Shown: one piece after another, positions 5,331-5,348 of the stretch
Layout of the letters: the number at the start of each line of letters is the position of its first letter
How positions within the stretch are numbered: the first letter of the stretch is position 1
NCBI GenBank assembly: GCA_902778205.1
Contig: CACYWX010000251.1
Span: forward strand, 1-5,348
Direction of reading: 5' to 3'
Origin: an uncultured Ruminococcus sp.
Lineage (GTDB): Bacteria > Bacillota > Clostridia > Oscillospirales > CAG-272
Length of the DNA: 5,348 nt
Made by a program: the position numbers and the translations under genes
The notes under the pieces: model-generated
Database searches by the model: none
What the model was told of the DNA's origin: nothing
Seen by the model: only the letters and a program-made list of their open reading frames with translations

Positions 5331-5348
5331 GAGAATCCCCCTATAATG

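Noticed and set aside
4072..5348. A group I intron or other insertion splitting the tRNA-Trp anticodon loop
   Set aside because: The tRNA 5' half (AGGGGTA... through GCGGT) is not found on the minus strand anywhere to the right within the window, so there is no second exon to splice.
1..5348. CRISPR array
   Set aside because: The only strong repeats are the protein-coding Ig units with a period near 295 bases and the 7-bp tandem repeat; no repeat-spacer pattern exists.

Overview
The window looks like chromosomal DNA of a gut-type Clostridia (Bacillota). The evidence is GC-rich codons with strong Shine-Dalgarno sites, an Ig-repeat/caspase surface protein, an AraC-GNAT fusion regulator, a recombinase tail of a type I associate with Firmicutes integrases, and a tRNA-Trp fragment of Clostridia-like sequence. 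No species can be named from the sequence.

Left part (1-2020): the C-terminal 618 residues of a large, probably exported protein, with its start outside the window. It has four tandem Ig-like repeats (the first cut by the window edge) followed by a caspase-like (peptidase C14) domain with an intact His/Cys dyad. A strong hairpin terminator follows.

Middle part (2021-3711): a decayed C-terminal tail of a tyrosine recombinase, frameshifted near its end, then a good sigma70-type promoter, a leader of about 140 nt and a 404-codon gene. That gene joins an AraC-type DNA-binding domain to a C-terminal region resembling a GNAT acetyltransferase.

Right part (3712-5348): a C-rich stretch without genes, then, on the minus strand, the 3' half of a tRNA-Trp gene with its own terminator. 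The tRNA similarity stops inside the anticodon loop, exactly where many integrases recombine, and 7-bp tandem repeats lie just beyond the break. I read this as one end of an integrated element, or a scar of one, that extends to the right. After about 570 bases with no recognisable gene come two minus-strand genes forming an operon: an AbrB/VapB-like antitoxin and a VbhA-like (Fic-associated) antitoxin. No toxin gene is seen in the window.

The best candidates for something new are the two-antitoxin operon without a toxin, the tRNA-Trp junction, and the Ig-repeat/caspase protein. The link between the tRNA junction, the recombinase remnant and the antitoxins is inference.
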